DNA of 64,000 nt, taken from the NCBI RefSeq assembly GCF_002878395.1, contig NC_061119.1, positions 46,447,131 through 46,511,130 of the forward strand. Direction: 5' to 3'. Shown in pieces: positions 34,588 through 47,093 of the stretch (positions within the stretch are counted from its first letter, which is position 1; each line of letters starts with the position of its first letter). A model generated the notes under the pieces. That model made no database searches and was not told the origin of the DNA. It worked only from the letters and a program-made list of their open reading frames with translations. The position numbers and the translations under genes are program-made. This DNA comes from Capsicum annuum (lineage: Eukaryota > Streptophyta > Magnoliopsida > Solanales > Solanaceae).

Positions 34588-34867
34588 AAGAAGACAAGAT
34601 GTCAACTGGAAAGAAAAGATAAGAAGCAATAATGAAGATATAACAGATACGACAAAATCAACGGAGACAAGATACTGTTGAATTATTATTATTGTTGAAA
34701 TTATTGTACAAACTTTAGACTTTTACGTAAAGATATAGATTTGTAAGTTTGTAAAAAATCAAAGGCTAGTAGGCTAGTTAGTAGCCTAGCCTCCCTTTTT
34801 GACTTTTGAGTTTTACATTTTAAAAAACATGTAAAGTTAGATTGGATTGTAAAGTTACTTTTCGTTC
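34588..34867 (+). other. Viral intergenic region upstream of the pregenomic promoter
   Basis: No ORF of note. The region follows the transactivator-like ORF and leads into the TATA box at 34868. Short runs such as attattattattgttgaaattattg and ttttacgtaaag occur, but no enhancer can be named with confidence. Confidence 0.5.
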
Positions 34868-34875
34868 TATAAATA
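34868..34875 (+). promoter_or_regulatory. Probable pregenomic RNA promoter TATA box
   Basis: TATAAATA lies 280 bp past the last large ORF and before the long leader. It overlaps an AATAAA at 34872. Transcription would begin near 34898-34905. Confidence 0.65.
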
Positions 34876-35410
34876 AAGAAAGCAGAAGGCATTGCAAAGG
34901 CAAGCCTTCATGTGTTGAAGCAAACATTCTCTCCATTCCACAACAAATATTTTACTCAGTTAATTAAATAGACATATTTCAATGGAAAAAGCTATGGAGG
35001 AACAAACTTCAGAAATATCAAAACTACCCGAACAGGTATATTTATTTATGATTATGAATAGCTAAATTCATAATTCCCAACAATCATGATATGATAAAAT
35101 AAATTCATATTAGTTACTTTATAGTAGAATTATTCGAAGAATAATGTGTTAAGAAGTTTATTAACAAAGCGGAAACGGAAAAAAATCCCTAAGGACTATG
35201 CCATCCTAAAGGTGAAACCAATGAGGCAAGAAGCCGTGGCGGGGAGTAACCAGAGTAGAGGCGCTGTTTAAGGGAAAAAGTATCCGGATTACCATGTTAA
35301 TAGTGACCGAAGAACATATTATTTAAGAATAATCTAGTATATAGTAAGCTAAGATGACAATATTTTGTTATGTACATGGTTGAAGGGAATATTTTGAAAA
35401 AAGCAATTTT

Positions 35411-35602
35411 ATGAAAATGAATAATTATTTATCTGATGTGATGGTAGATAAATTTAAAATACTTATTTTGTATGCACTTAGAGATATAAAAGTAGTAGAT
35501 ATAAGAAAAATCATATTAGAAAAAGCCTTTGGTAAATATTACATGACTAGAGTAAATTATATACCATATCTACCTAATTACTCTTACAAATACTTACCAT
35601 GA
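35411..35602 (+). CDS. Leader ORF, 63 codons, unknown
   Basis: It starts at ATG 35411 and ends in an ATGA overlap with the next ORF. A related frame may follow at 35820-35944 (shared KKIILEK-like segment), suggesting local duplication. No domain recognised. Confidence 0.4.
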   Translation: MKMNNYLSDVMVDKFKILILYALRDIKVVDIRKIILEKAFGKYYMTRVNYIPYLPNYSYKYLP

Positions 35603-35817
35603 CAAATTACATAGAAAAATTAGAAAAAGATATGAAAAACATACAGTTACTAGAAAAACAGATAAAAGTAAATATAGACAAATACATGAAAAATAAAGAT
35701 ATAAAATACATAGAATTTCTTAATAAAAATATGCAAGAACTACTAAGGCTAAAACAAACAACTATAAAATATTATAATAAAACCAATTTTAAAGATAGAT
35801 CAATTAGATTATCTTAA
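35599..35817 (+). CDS. Leader ORF, 72 codons, coiled-coil-like
   Basis: A lysine-, isoleucine- and glutamate-rich frame with heptad-like spacing, opened by an ATGA overlap. It repeats the arrangement of the ORF pair at 27980/28234. Function unknown. Confidence 0.4.
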   Translation: MTNYIEKLEKDMKNIQLLEKQIKVNIDKYMKNKDIKYIEFLNKNMQELLRLKQTTIKYYNKTNFKDRSIRLS

Positions 35818-36399
35818 AGTTTTAGAAATTATAGATATTAAGAAAATAATATTAGAAAAAGTGATAGACTACGAAATTGAAACTATAAATTGGCTAGAAC
35901 AGTTATACGAAGAAATTTACCCAGAAGGATATTATACAGATTAAGAGATGTTAGAATATATTAGAAAAACTAGAGAAAATCAAGAAAATGTAAATAATTA
36001 AATTAATTATAGAAACCGAATAAGAAAAATAATGGAAAATCTAAAAGAAAAATTAATATGGATAGAAAAAACCTTAGAAAATTTAGATAAAAGTACATGT
36101 GATAGTTTATATAATTTAAAAACTCACTACGAGAAGAACAACACAAGATAATAAATAACATTGAAAATCTAAAATTAGATATACATTACAGTATAGATAG
36201 GATAAATTATTATACAGAAATTTGTAACTCTGCAATTACTACAGGATAAAATAATAAATAAATTAATGAATATATCTTACGAAAAAAGTAAATCATTAAA
36301 AGATATTAAAACAAAATTTAAAGAATATCCACGCACAAATAAAAATAGATTCACTAGAAACCTAATAAATCTATTAGATCTATTAAATATCCGCACCCC

Positions 36400-36570
36400 T
36401 TCTGTATATATGTCTCTATAGCTATAATCATTATAATCTATTGTTTGTATAATTGATTATAGAAATTTAAATGCAAAAACTATAACATATAATTATCCAA
36501 TACCAAATAAGATATTAAAAATAAGACAAATACAAGGATATAATTATTTTAGCAAATTCGATTGTAAATC
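36400..36570. repeat. Rearranged viral fragments at the right edge of the pararetrovirus
   Basis: 36400-36446 is an inverted copy of about 30924-30969 (movement-protein ORF), with a mismatch. 36450-36570 is a direct copy of 32265-32385 (reverse transcriptase), nearly identical. The two pieces join with a few bases of junction sequence, as expected from end-joining of several viral DNA pieces. Confidence 0.85.
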
Positions 36571-37048
36571 TTTCATTTTTGATGCATGAATCACCATTGT
36601 AATCATATGTTTAGTAATTTGACACGAGATAGATGTAGAAAATTGTCCTTATTATTAGTAATTCTTTTTGACATCTAATTTTTGCCCACCACAACTAAAT
36701 TAAATCCTGAGTTTCTTCGATTTTAAATAAAATTACAATATTTATTTCATCTAAATAAAAGAAAATTTCAAAATATTTATGTACGTAATTTTATCATGTA
36801 AGTAGCTATTATACATTATCGTATTCAATTATACGAGATTATATAATTTTGTTACTTAAATAATTATTTTTACAAAATATCGGATTTTTATCAAAGTTTA
36901 TCTTGAAAATAAATTTAAATGATTAAAATCTTGATTTAAATATAATTTATTCTCAAAATAATTTATTTGGAGAAATACTTGTTTGATTTTATTAAATCAA
37001 GAAACCCGAAATTAAATGAGGAATTAATTCGTGTCGAATTTCGATTTA
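36571..37048. other. Spacer between the pararetrovirus and the gypsy element
   Basis: AT-rich sequence with no ORF or recognised repeat. The five bases before the gypsy LTR are attta; no matching duplication was found at the other end because that end is rearranged. Confidence 0.5.
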
Positions 37049-39515
37049 TGTAACACCCCGTATATCCCTAGCATAATCTAAGTCTCAGTGCATGAGTATT
37101 TGTATATAAAAAAATTTTGAAACACTCATTATTTTTAAGTTTAGAGCCTGCCATTGCGTAGAAAATTCAATTAGCTTTTCAACGATATAAAATTCGTCGA
37201 AATCCAATAACCGGGTAAGAAGTTATGGCGATTTTAAGTTAAATCATTAAAAATCGTCATTTTAATCCTTAGCGCGTCGCGGAGACAATCCAAATGACAA
37301 TTGTCAATTTTTAATGTGACTCCGCGATGTTGGCGCTTCGCGGAGCAGGCCAATTTCCAATTTGACAATTTCCAGTGGGCCTCTACGATGGTGGCATGTC
37401 GCGGAGATGGCCAAATTGACATTCCAAAGGCTTATCGTGAAAACTCCGTGTCGTGGTATTTGTCCAGGTCCCAGTTGTCCATTTTCAGTGACTTGGCACG
37501 ATAGTAGTGTTGCGCCAAGGCCAACAATCGGGATGGTCAGTTTTCAACTTACGTTTTAAATCCGTTTAAGGGTATTTGGCTTTTTTTCCTAAGCCCTAAA
37601 CTCATCTTAAAACACGAAATTTAGCCACAATTGACCTAACTAATCATTATTATTCAATTCCTCTCAAATAAAATATCGCCTTTTCCAAGAACAAGAAAAC
37701 CTATCTCTCAAATTCAAGATCAATCTTCAAGAACTCACCAAAGACCTCAGGAAATTCATTATCCCAGGTATGTTAGATGTTCATCCATGGATTCCTTTCA
37801 TCCATATCCCATTTTAATTACCAAATTATAATCTTTTCAAGTTATTATGTTTTAAATTATGATTTCATCCATGAATCTTCATGTACTATTGATTTTATAC
37901 CCTGTTACCATGAAATTATTATTATTATTTAATCCTTCATGTTTTAATATTATTATTTATTGAATTAAACCATGAATTGATGCTATTATGATGATTCATG
38001 TTATTCCTACAAGTTCCATGAAATTCCTCTGATTGTTTTAAACCATGAACTACAAGTGTTTGATAAAATGTCTACAAGAGTGATTGATTTAATAAACGCC
38101 TTTATGTTTTGATCTCCAAGTTTTACTGTCATTTTACTATTATTGTTTTTGAGTCCTGAGGGTATTGAATACCCAAAAACCATAGCTGTTTATTTATTCT
38201 AGTCTCTGTACAAAGTACATTACAGAATAGTCTTCAGAATATACCATGAGCATTATCAGAATAGCCAGTTATTAGTCAGTTAAACTCAGAACAGTCTAGT
38301 AATTCAGTGTCTTTCAGTTCGGAGTAGGATTTATTACCGAGTGAGTGAAGGGATGGCGGCTTCCTCGTCAGATAGGCGAAGTTATTAGTAGCAGTACCTA
38401 TACTCTAGAACTACGTAGACAGCGTAGGGTATGAGTAGTCACCCGTCAGATTAGGCTTGACTATCTCGCAGGGGTCACCCATCAGTTCAGGCTTGACAAC
38501 CTTAGTCCTTTGGATATAATATCAGTTTAGTGGATCCACAAAGCCAGTGTTAGTACCCGTGGCATGGTATTAACACCCTTCCAACTGGGGTTATAGGTTG
38601 GACCCCGATTACCTGAGATTGGGGCATGTCAATTAGATGATATCTCCCATAGTCTCAGTTGCAGTCTCAGTTAGAGTCCCAGTTCAGTTATACAGTCTTA
38701 GAGTTGTTTGATCAAAGCATACAGATATTATTATTTTTTTCAGTATTTAAATTTACAAATTTTACTCAGTTCATGTTATATGCTTGGTCATGCATCCCCA
38801 ATGTCTACAGATTTTTATGTATCTTCAATATTTAAAGACTGTTATGCATACTCGGTATTTACAGATTCTCTATATTTTCAATATCTACAAATTCCATGTT
38901 CTCTACTTAGTACTCCATGTTTTACATGCATATTCAGTTAATTATTAATTCTGTTCATGAAACCATGCATATCAGCCTACCTCATTTAGCATACCAGTAT
39001 ATTCAAAGTACTGATAGCATACCTTTCTTTTACGTTGTGATGTATTATATCATAGGTGTTGACGCTCAGTTCTCAGACCGCGCTTAGACTTCACTTCTCA
39101 GGCTATCAGCAATACAATAGCAATGGTGAGTCTTCATCATTGAGGACAGATTATTTTACTTCATATCTCTATTTCAGTAGTTAGCAGAGTTAGTTGAGGG
39201 CCTATCTCATCAACTCATTTTAAGTCAGTCAGTTTTAGAGGCTTTTCAGATATTAGAGTTAGTTATTCAGTATTCGGATTTTCAGTTGACATGTCAATTT
39301 ATCAGTATTTAAGCAAATTCAATCAGTTTTTTTTATATAGATTCATATTTCAGTATTGATTTAGTAATAAAACCTTATGGCAATATTAGATGTTTTTCAC
39401 AATTACGATATTATTATTCGGTGTTCACCACAGGTACCAGCTCATGGGTTAGCTTGGGGTCCCTCGGGATTGTAAGCACTGTGTGATGTTTAGGGTGTAC
39501 TCTCGGGGCATTACA
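37049..39515 (+). repeat. Gypsy left LTR (2467 bp)
   Basis: It runs from TGTAACACCCCG to GGGGCATTACA. GC-rich hairpins lie at 37322-37343 (CCGCGA..TCGCGG) and nearby. From 37838 to its end it matches 47094-48774 closely, with almost equal length (1678 and 1681 bp). Confidence 0.85.
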
Positions 39516-39733
39516 AATTTGAAATCAGTGCCTAAGGTTTTAAAGTGTCCTAGGAAGTCTGAAAGCCACGTTAGAGTCTTGTGCATGGGTATATAGCGCG
39601 CCACACTTATGGACAAGAGGCTACAAAACGTTTAGGAAAAGTTTCTCTTCTTTCAGTATTCATGTCATACGAGTGAGCATGAGCTCAAGTTAAAATCCCT
39701 ATCTAATCTGTTTCTTTATTCCATTTACAGAAC

Positions 39734-41152
39734 ATGCATCCCAAAAAAATGGAAGAAGAACAGGAAACCAGCCAGTACCTCATCCCATTTAGGCAAATAG
39801 TCTGGACGAGCATGTCTCTCACACAGAATTCAGAGTTGCGTTCACCACTTTACCGAACTTCGTAGCAGCACAGAATGAACGGCCAGCTGCTATTTTGACA
39901 ACTCAGTGGCCAATACTACTGCAACTAAAATTTGAGATTTCACCTGAATAAATCCTCCTTCTTTCATGGGATCTAAGTCTAAAGAGGATCAACAAAAGTT
40001 CTTAGATATGGTTCAGAAGGTCACGGATGTTGTGGGGGTAACATCTAGTCGAAGTATTGAATTGACTGCATACCAGTTGCAGGATGTATCCCATACTTTG
40101 TTTAAGCAGTGGAAGGTTGATAGGGGTGTAGATATAGGGCCTGTAGAATGGGAAGAGTTTGCCATAACTTTCTTAAAAAGATTCTTCCTATTGGAGTTGA
40201 GAGAGGTCAAGGTGTTAGAGTTTATTAACTTTAGGCAAGGAAGCATAAGAGTGAGAGAGTATTTCTTCAAGTTTACTCAGTTAGCTAGATATGCTCCTCA
40301 AGTGGTAGCTGATAACCGGTCCAAGATGAGTAAGTTTGTGTCTGGCGTATCTGATAGTGTGGTCAAGGAGTGTAGGACCATAATTCTAATTAGTGAGATG
40401 AACTTGTCTAGGTTGATGGTCCATGCCCAACAGATAGAGGAGCATAAGATTAAGGAGTGGGAAAGAGGAAACAAAAGAGCTAGGATGGTAGTTTTAATTT
40501 CAGTCAGTCAAAGGCAGAAGGTGGTAACCGTCCTCAATTTCACCAAAGGTTTCCATACCCAGCGCGATCTCCATTCGGTGCTCTAGTACCAAAATTCAGA
40601 AATAATAATAGGGATAGAGCACCAAGATTTAAGTCCCAGGTCAGTGTTAGCAGTGCTCGTACAAATCCGCTATGTCAGAAATATGGCAAACACCATCAGG
40701 GTAAGTGTAGAGCGGGTAGTGATGTGTGCTTCGAGTGTGGCAAGCTAGGCCATTGTATTTGGGAGTGTCGGGTAGTTGCTAAAAAAGGTAGGGATGTGCG
40801 CCAACAGGGCCAGTCGCATCAGTCGTCAGTTCCCTCCGATCGCCCAACTCGGCAGGGTGTCACTTCCAGTGCTAGCAGTGGTCAGTATCCAAATAGATTA
40901 TATGTTCTTCAGTCCTGCCAAGATCAGGAAAATTCTCCTGACGTAGTTACTGGTATGTTGCAAGTCTTTCACTTAAATGTTTATGCCTTACTAGACCCTG
41001 GAGCTTCTCTTTCTTTTGTAACTCCATATATAGCCGTCAACTTCAAAGTCAGTCCTGAAACTGTAGAAGAGCCCTTTTTAGTGTCTACCCTAGTAGGCAT
41101 TTCCATTATAGCCAGACAGGTATACAGGAACTGTCCGGTCACAATATCTTAA
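39734..41152 (+). pseudogene. Gypsy gag, zinc knuckle and protease, broken
   Basis: The ATG at 39734 (MHPKKMEEEQ) is soon closed by a stop. The main gag frame 39966-40586 carries the retrotransposon gag domain (FLDMVQKVTD, FKQWKVDRG, FTQLARYAPQVV). A frame change follows; 40724-41152 holds an intact zinc knuckle CFECGKLGHCIWEC and a protease-like LLDPGASLSFVTPYIA, with Pro in place of the usual Ser after the catalytic Asp. The second copy at 48995-50363 is homologous. Confidence 0.85.
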
Positions 41153-44100
41153 AAAGTTACCTCAATTAATCTCATGTGTTTAGAGATGACAGATTTTGAT
41201 GTCATTCTCGGCATGGATTGGCGCCACTCATGTTATGCCCCAATTGATTGTAGAAATATAATAGTTCATTTTTAGTTTCCAAATGAATCAGTCCTTGAAT
41301 GGATGGGTAGTACCACAGCTCTTAGGGGTCAGTTAATTTCGTACCTTAGAGCGAGAAAAATGATATCGAAGGGGTGTATTTACCATCTTGTGCGAGTCAA
41401 AGACTCTAACTCAGAAACTTCAACCCTTGATTCAGTTTTAGTAGCCAGAGAATTTCTAGATATGTTCCCTGAATATCTCCCCGGACTTCCTCCCAAAAGG
41501 AAAATCGACTCCAAAATAAACCTTCTTCCAGATACTCAGCCTATATCTATTCCACCATACAGAATGGCTCCAGCTGAACTCAAAGAATTTAAAGAACAGT
41601 TGAAGGATCTCTTAGATAACGGATTTATCAGACCCAATGTCTCCTCGTGGGGTGCCAGTTCTATTCGTGCGTAAGAAAGATGGTTCTCTTTAAATGTGTA
41701 TTGACTATCGTCAGTTGAACAAGGCTAAAGTCAAGAATAAATACCCTCTTCCTAGAATCGATGACTTGTTTGACTAACTTCAGGGTGCTAGCTACTTTTC
41801 CAATATAGACCTCAGATCAGGCTATCATTAGCTCAGGGTCAAAGAATGTGACATTCCAAAAATAGCTTTACGAACCCGGTATGGTCACTTTAATTTTTTG
41901 GTCATGTACTTTGGTCTTACGAATTCCCCAGCAACCTTCATGGATTTGATGAATAGAATGTTCAGGCAGTACTTGAACATGTTCATCATAGTCTTCATTG
42001 ATGATATTTTTTTTACTCCCATAGTGAAAACGATCATGTAGACGACCTCAAAATAGTACTTCAAACTCTTAGAGCTCACCAGTTATTTGCTAAATTCAGT
42101 AAGTGTGAATTCTGGCTAAGATCAGTAGCTTTTCCACGCCATATTATTTCTGGTAATGGCATTAGAGTTTATCCTCAAAAGATCAAGGCAGTGAGAAACT
42201 AGCCTAGACCCATCTCTCCATCAGATATCAAGAGTTTCTTGGGTTTAGCTGGCTATTAACGTCGATTTGTTGAAGGGTTTTCTTCTATTGCATCCCCCAT
42301 ATCCAGATTGACTCAGAAAAAAGTTAAGTTCCAGTGGTCAGATTCATGCGAGAAGAGTTTTCAGGAGTTGAAGACTCGACTCACTTCATCCCCAGTCAAG
42401 ACTCTACCAAATGGTTCAGATGGTTTTATGGTGTACTATGATGCATCCAGAGTAGATTTGGGTTGTGTCCTCATGCAAAGAGGTAAGGTCATAGCCTATG
42501 CCTCCATACAGCATAAAACACATGAGAAGAATTACCCTACTTATGATCTTGAGTTAGCAGTTGTAGTATTTGCCTTAAATATTTAGAGGCATTACTTGTA
42601 TCGGGTGCATGTAGATGTGTTCACAGATCATAAAAGTCTTCAGTATGTGTTCTCTCAAAAAGATTTAAATCCGCATCAGAGAAAGTGGTTAAAATTATAA
42701 AAGGATTATGACATAAGTGTTTTGAATCATCCGGGCATGGCCAATATAGTGGTTGATGCTCTCAGTAGATTGCTCATGGGTAGTGTAGCTCATGTTGAGG
42801 ATGGTAAGAAGAAGTTAGCTCAGGAAGTCCATCAGTTTGCCCTACTAGGTGTCTACTTAGTTGACCCAACAGAGGGTAGTGTGTGGGGTAGAGTAGCTCA
42901 GAATCATCTCTTGTTTTCAAGGTGAAGAAAAAGTAGGATAGAGGTCCCAGTCTAGTTAAGTTGAAAAAAATAGTCAGAGATCAAAAAATAAAGGTTTTCT
43001 CTCAAGGATAAGATGGTGTATTATGTTGTCAGGGTAGATTGTGTATGCTTGGTGTAGATGACTTGAGGCAAAAAATTATTGGAAAAGCGCATGGTGCACG
43101 TTACTCTATTCATCCAGGTCCATTAAGATGTATCGTGACTTACAGGAGATCTATTAGTGGAGTGGGATGAAGAGAGATATTGCAAAGTATGTGGCTAAGT
43201 GCTCTATATGTCAGCAAGTTAATATTAAACACCAAAAACCTAGTGAGTCCATACAGGAGTTCGGTATTTCCACTTGTAAGTGGGAGGAAGTGAACATGGA
43301 TTTTGTGATAGGTTTACCTCGTACCCGTCATTAGCATGATTCTATTTAGGTGATCGCAGATAGGATGACTAAATCAACTTATTTTTTGCCAGTCCATACC
43401 TTTTATTCAGCCGAATACTATGACAAACTCTATCTCAGAGAATTGGTTGGGTTGCACGGTGTTCCCTTATCTATCATCTAATATAGAGGTACCCAGTTTA
43501 CCTCTTATTTCTAGAAAGCATTCTAAAAGGGTCTTGGTACCCAAGCCAATTTCAGTACAGCCTTCCATCCTCAGATAGATGGTCAAGCAGAAAGTACCAT
43601 TTAGACTCTTGAGAATATACTGAGAGCATGCCCAGTTGATTTTAAAGGTAGTTGGGATGACCACTTGATTTTGATTGAGTTCGCAAACAATAACAGCTAT
43701 TATTACAGTATGCGTTAGGCTCTATTTGAGGCTCTCTATGGTAAGAGATGTAGATCTCCAATTGGTTGGTTTGAAGTAGGTGAGGCCGTAGTAATAGGGT
43801 ATGACTTGGTGTTTGATGCATCCAAGATAGTTCAGTTGATTAGAGAACGGCTTAGAGCAGCCCAGAGCCAACAGAAATCATATGCAGATGTGAGGAGAAA
43901 GGATCTCGAGTTTGAGGTCGGTAATTTCATGTACTTAAAAATCTCTCCCATAAAGGGAGTGAAGAGATTCAGCAAGAAAGGAAAACTTAGTCCCCGATAT
44001 GTTGGTCCCTTAAAAGTTCTCAGTTGTTCTAAAAAGGTAGCTTACGAGCTTGAGTTGCCTTCAGATCTAGCCTCAGTACACCCGGTGTTCCATGTCTCAT

Positions 44101-44342
44101 TGTTGAAAAAGTGTATTGGTGATCCAGCAGAAGTTGTTCCCTTAGAGATTGTAGATATTCAGAACAATATTTCCTTCAAGAAAGTTTCAGTTGAAATTCT
44201 TAATCATTAAGTTTGTAGACTAAGGTACAAAGAAGTTCTACTGGTTAAAGTTCTTTGGCGAAATCAGTCCATTGAGGAAGCCACTTGGGAAATAGAAGCA
44301 GATATACGAACCAAGTACCCTCATCTTCTCTCCGCGAATTAA
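41153..44342 (+). pseudogene. Gypsy pol: reverse transcriptase, RNase H, integrase, chromodomain-like tail, broken
   Basis: Reverse transcriptase starts near 41450 (FPEYLPGLPPKR, then PPYRMAPAEL), changes frame near 41660, and shows CIDYRQLNK, FSNIDLRSGYH and FIDDI (about 41995) with stops between. RNase H is at 42308-42790 ([32 protein letters not shown]). Integrase follows at about 43060-43800 with many stops. The tail 43806-44342 holds SPRYVGPLKVL, VHPVFHVSLLKKC and EEATWEIEADIR, the chromodomain-like ending. There are at least ten disruptions. Confidence 0.85.
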
Positions 44343-44556
44343 GATTTAGTATAAGGTACCAATCTTCTTAAGATTTCTCTCTATCATACTCAGTTTTAGT
44401 TGCACATCATGTTCATGTCAATCATTCATTTACAAATCCGTTCATTCATGCATTCCATACATCAGATATGCATGTCCAGTGAGTAAGCTCAGCGCAGCAG
44501 CTTTCCTCAGCTTAACCGATTTCATTCAAGGGAGAATGATCCCAAGGGGAAAATAT

Positions 44557-47093
44557 TGTAACACCCCGTATATCCCTAGCATAATCTAAGTCCTTGTGCA
44601 TGAGTATTCGCATAGAAAAATAATTAGAAACACTCATTATTATTTAGTTTAGAGCCTGTCATTGAGTAGAAATTCAATTAGCTTCCCAACGATGTAAAAT
44701 TTATCGAAATCTAATAACCGGGTAAGAAGTTATGGCGATTTTAAGTTTCAGTCATTAAACATCATCATTTTAACCCTTAGCACATTGCAGAAATAGTCCA
44801 AATGATAATTTTCAATTTCTAGTGTGACTTCGCGATGTTGGGGCATCGCGGAGCAGGCTAATTTCCAGTTTGGCAATTTTCAGTGAGCCTCCGCGATGGT
44901 GTTGTGTCGCGGAGATGGCATTTTAAGTCATTTTTAAAGGGTATTTGGGTCTTTTTCCACCCGTTTTAACGCCTTATTATATCAGACCAAGGTTCATAAG
45001 TTCATTATTCATTCACAATATCAAATTAGGGTTTCTTCTCAAAGATCAATCCCCAAGAATAAAAAACCCTAGGTGTTTAATTTCAAGTCAAGGATTCAAG
45101 TTTTCCTCCATCAATTTTCAAGAAATCATCCACTCAGGTATGTCATGTGTTGATTCATGGGTCCCTTTCACCCATGAAGGTCAAAAATCTCTTTTCAAAA
45201 TCCAAGATGTATGTATTTATGAATGTTAATGATTTAAATTGAATTGAAATTCATGTTTATGATGTTATGGGTTTTGATTCATGTTTGAAATTACATATTC
45301 CAATGATTGACCCTAAGATGTGGTAATTTGCATAGTAATCATGATAAACTCTTAAATTTACACGTTGATTAATGTGTCCATGATTATTAGATGTGTTGAT
45401 GATTGTATAACCAAAGCATGCTCCCCATGTATTCGATTAAATACCTATGTGAAGGAAAATTGTCATACTAGTATGATAATATAAAATCCCCATTTATGTA
45501 CAAGTTTATGCATGTCAAGTGTTTGATGAAATATCTTAGTCAATGAGTTATGGATATATATGTGGCCATTGTGGTTCTTTAGAACTTGTACTTCATGAAT
45601 TCTCCAACTTATTGTATTATGGATTGTGATGTTGGTCATGTATTCAAGAAAGTCATGCTTTATCAGTTTCATGCTATCGAGTCCTGAGGGTACTTGTACC
45701 CAATAATTAGTTGTGTGTCCAGAGTCAATGTCATGTTTTCAAGATACTCTCAGTCGAGCCATGATCATAGAAATTCAGTCAGTCATGTGACTCAGGAAAA
45801 CTCAGTAAACTCAGTGATCTTAGAAACCTCAAAAATTCAGTAATCTCAGTAGTATTCCGTCAGTCAGCGAAACTCAGTCCAATCAGTTCAGTTAATCATG
45901 TTCAGTGTCTATCTAGATAGGAGTAGAAATTAGCACAGAGCGAACCCAAGGATGTGAACCCACCTGTTATATGAGGGTGTGATTCTTAGAAGCAATTCTT
46001 GCATTCCAGAACTCGTAGCCAGCGTAGGTTGAGACATCATAGCCTGTTATATAAGGGTAGGTAAAGTGGCTTAACCTGTTATATAAGGGTTCCCACCATT
46101 CTCAATAGAGTCACCTGTTATATGAGGGTTACTCACAGATTTTCCATACCAATGGTGCGGTATTTACACCCTTCTAATTGGGGTTACAGATTGGACCCTA
46201 ACTCAGCCATAATGGCGTATTAGGAGCATGTCGATTAGATGACTACTTCCCATAGTTTTAGCACAGAATCAAGACTATCAGATACAGTTATTTAGTCATA
46301 GTAATAGAACTCAGTTAGTTCTATAGGATTCAGGACTGTCGGGTACAGTCAACTCAAAACAGTACGGAACTTAACTAGTTACATCAAAACCTAGACTGTC
46401 AGATACAGTCACTCAGTATCAGTTATTTCAGTTATATAGATATCAGCATCTCATTCTATCAGTACTCGGACTCATAAATAATGTTATCACGAACTCATTC
46501 ATGGTCATTATGTATTCATGCATATGTATTCTCACGTTCATGTTATCAAGTCAGTTAGTATAGTTCATGCATGTGAACCCTTTGCATTCAGCCTACCTCA
46601 CATGCATATCAGTACATTCAAATGTACTGAGACATTTGCACTATGGTGTTTTATACCGTAGGTTCGAAAGCACAAGCTCCAGGGCATTAGTAGCATTCTA
46701 GTCTCAGCAGTCAGAGTTAGCAGTAAGTCCTCATCCTTTGAGGACATGAGCACTACTTTATTATCTCATTAATTGATTAATTAGTTGGAGTTAGTTGGGG
46801 ACATGTCCCTTCAACTCCTTAGTTTGATAGTTTAGTCAGTCAGAGGCTTTCTAGACTACAGTATGTTCAGACAGTTTATTTCATTTGTTTTGGGTATTTC
46901 ATACCCCATCCATATGTTATGTTTTATTAGTTATGTTACAGTTTTGAACGTTATGGCCCTACATCCTTTATTTTCGCATTTATACAATGTATTATGTAGT
47001 GTTCAAGTACAGATATCAGTCATGGATTAGCTTGTGGTCCTTCGAGGTTTGAGCACCGTGTAGCATTTCGGGTACCAGATTCGGGGCGTCACA
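44557..47093 (+). repeat. Gypsy right LTR (2537 bp), different subfamily from the left LTR
   Basis: The first 400 bases match the left LTR; later the sequence follows the type found in the non-autonomous elements at 457-3576 and 57637-60578 (GACTGT-n5-ACAGTC palindromes at 46334-46350 and 46394-46410; ending gattagcttgtggtccttcgagg..attcggggcgtcaca). Perfect hairpins lie at 44831-44850 and 44890-44913, and repeated acctgttatatgagggt modules at 45962-46130. Confidence 0.85.

Larger units (their letters stand above)
34900..36399 (+). other. Long pararetroviral leader with small ORFs
   Basis: About 1.5 kb from the presumed RNA start to the primer-site sequence. It includes a GC-richer stretch (35170-35300) that may be structured, two ATGA-coupled short ORFs (35411-35602 and 35599-35817), a further lysine-rich ATG frame at about 36031 that breaks after some 40 codons by a frame change, and the 30-bp sequence shared with 27828-27857. 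It is longer than the leaders of many caulimovirids. Confidence 0.65.
27828..36570 (+). mobile_element. Endogenous pararetrovirus (Caulimoviridae, solendovirus-like), one genome length
   Basis: It runs from the sequence before the tRNA primer site (27828) through small ORFs, coat protein, movement protein, polymerase and a transactivator-like ORF to the promoter (34868) and a 1.5-kb leader, returning at 36370-36399 to the same 30 bases found at 27828-27857. One unit is therefore about 8.54 kb. The sequence is about 75% A+T and contrasts sharply with its surroundings. All main ORFs are in the virus order, and they contain five premature stops and no frameshift. Viruses of this family do not code an integrase; such copies arise by illegitimate insertion. 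It is a defective copy and cannot express complete products from the broken ORFs. The genus is inferred from ORF order and composition only. Confidence 0.88.
37049..47093 (+). mobile_element. Ty3/gypsy chromovirus (Tekay/Del-like) with mismatched LTRs
   Basis: The left LTR 37049-39515, a primer-site relative (tgaaatcagtgcctaagg, about 39522), gag and pol, a purine tract (aaggggaaaatatt, 44543-44556), and the right LTR 44557-47093 give a full layout. The domain order protease, reverse transcriptase, RNase H, integrase, then a C-terminal chromodomain-like tail places it in the chromovirus branch. Many stops and frameshifts make it defective. The two LTRs agree well for the first several hundred bases but differ greatly later, so they did not arise together in one transposition. 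Confidence 0.85.

Noticed and set aside
37234..37559. Short frames on both strands within the gypsy LTR
   Set aside because: They arise from the GC-rich hairpin region of the LTR and have no protein features.
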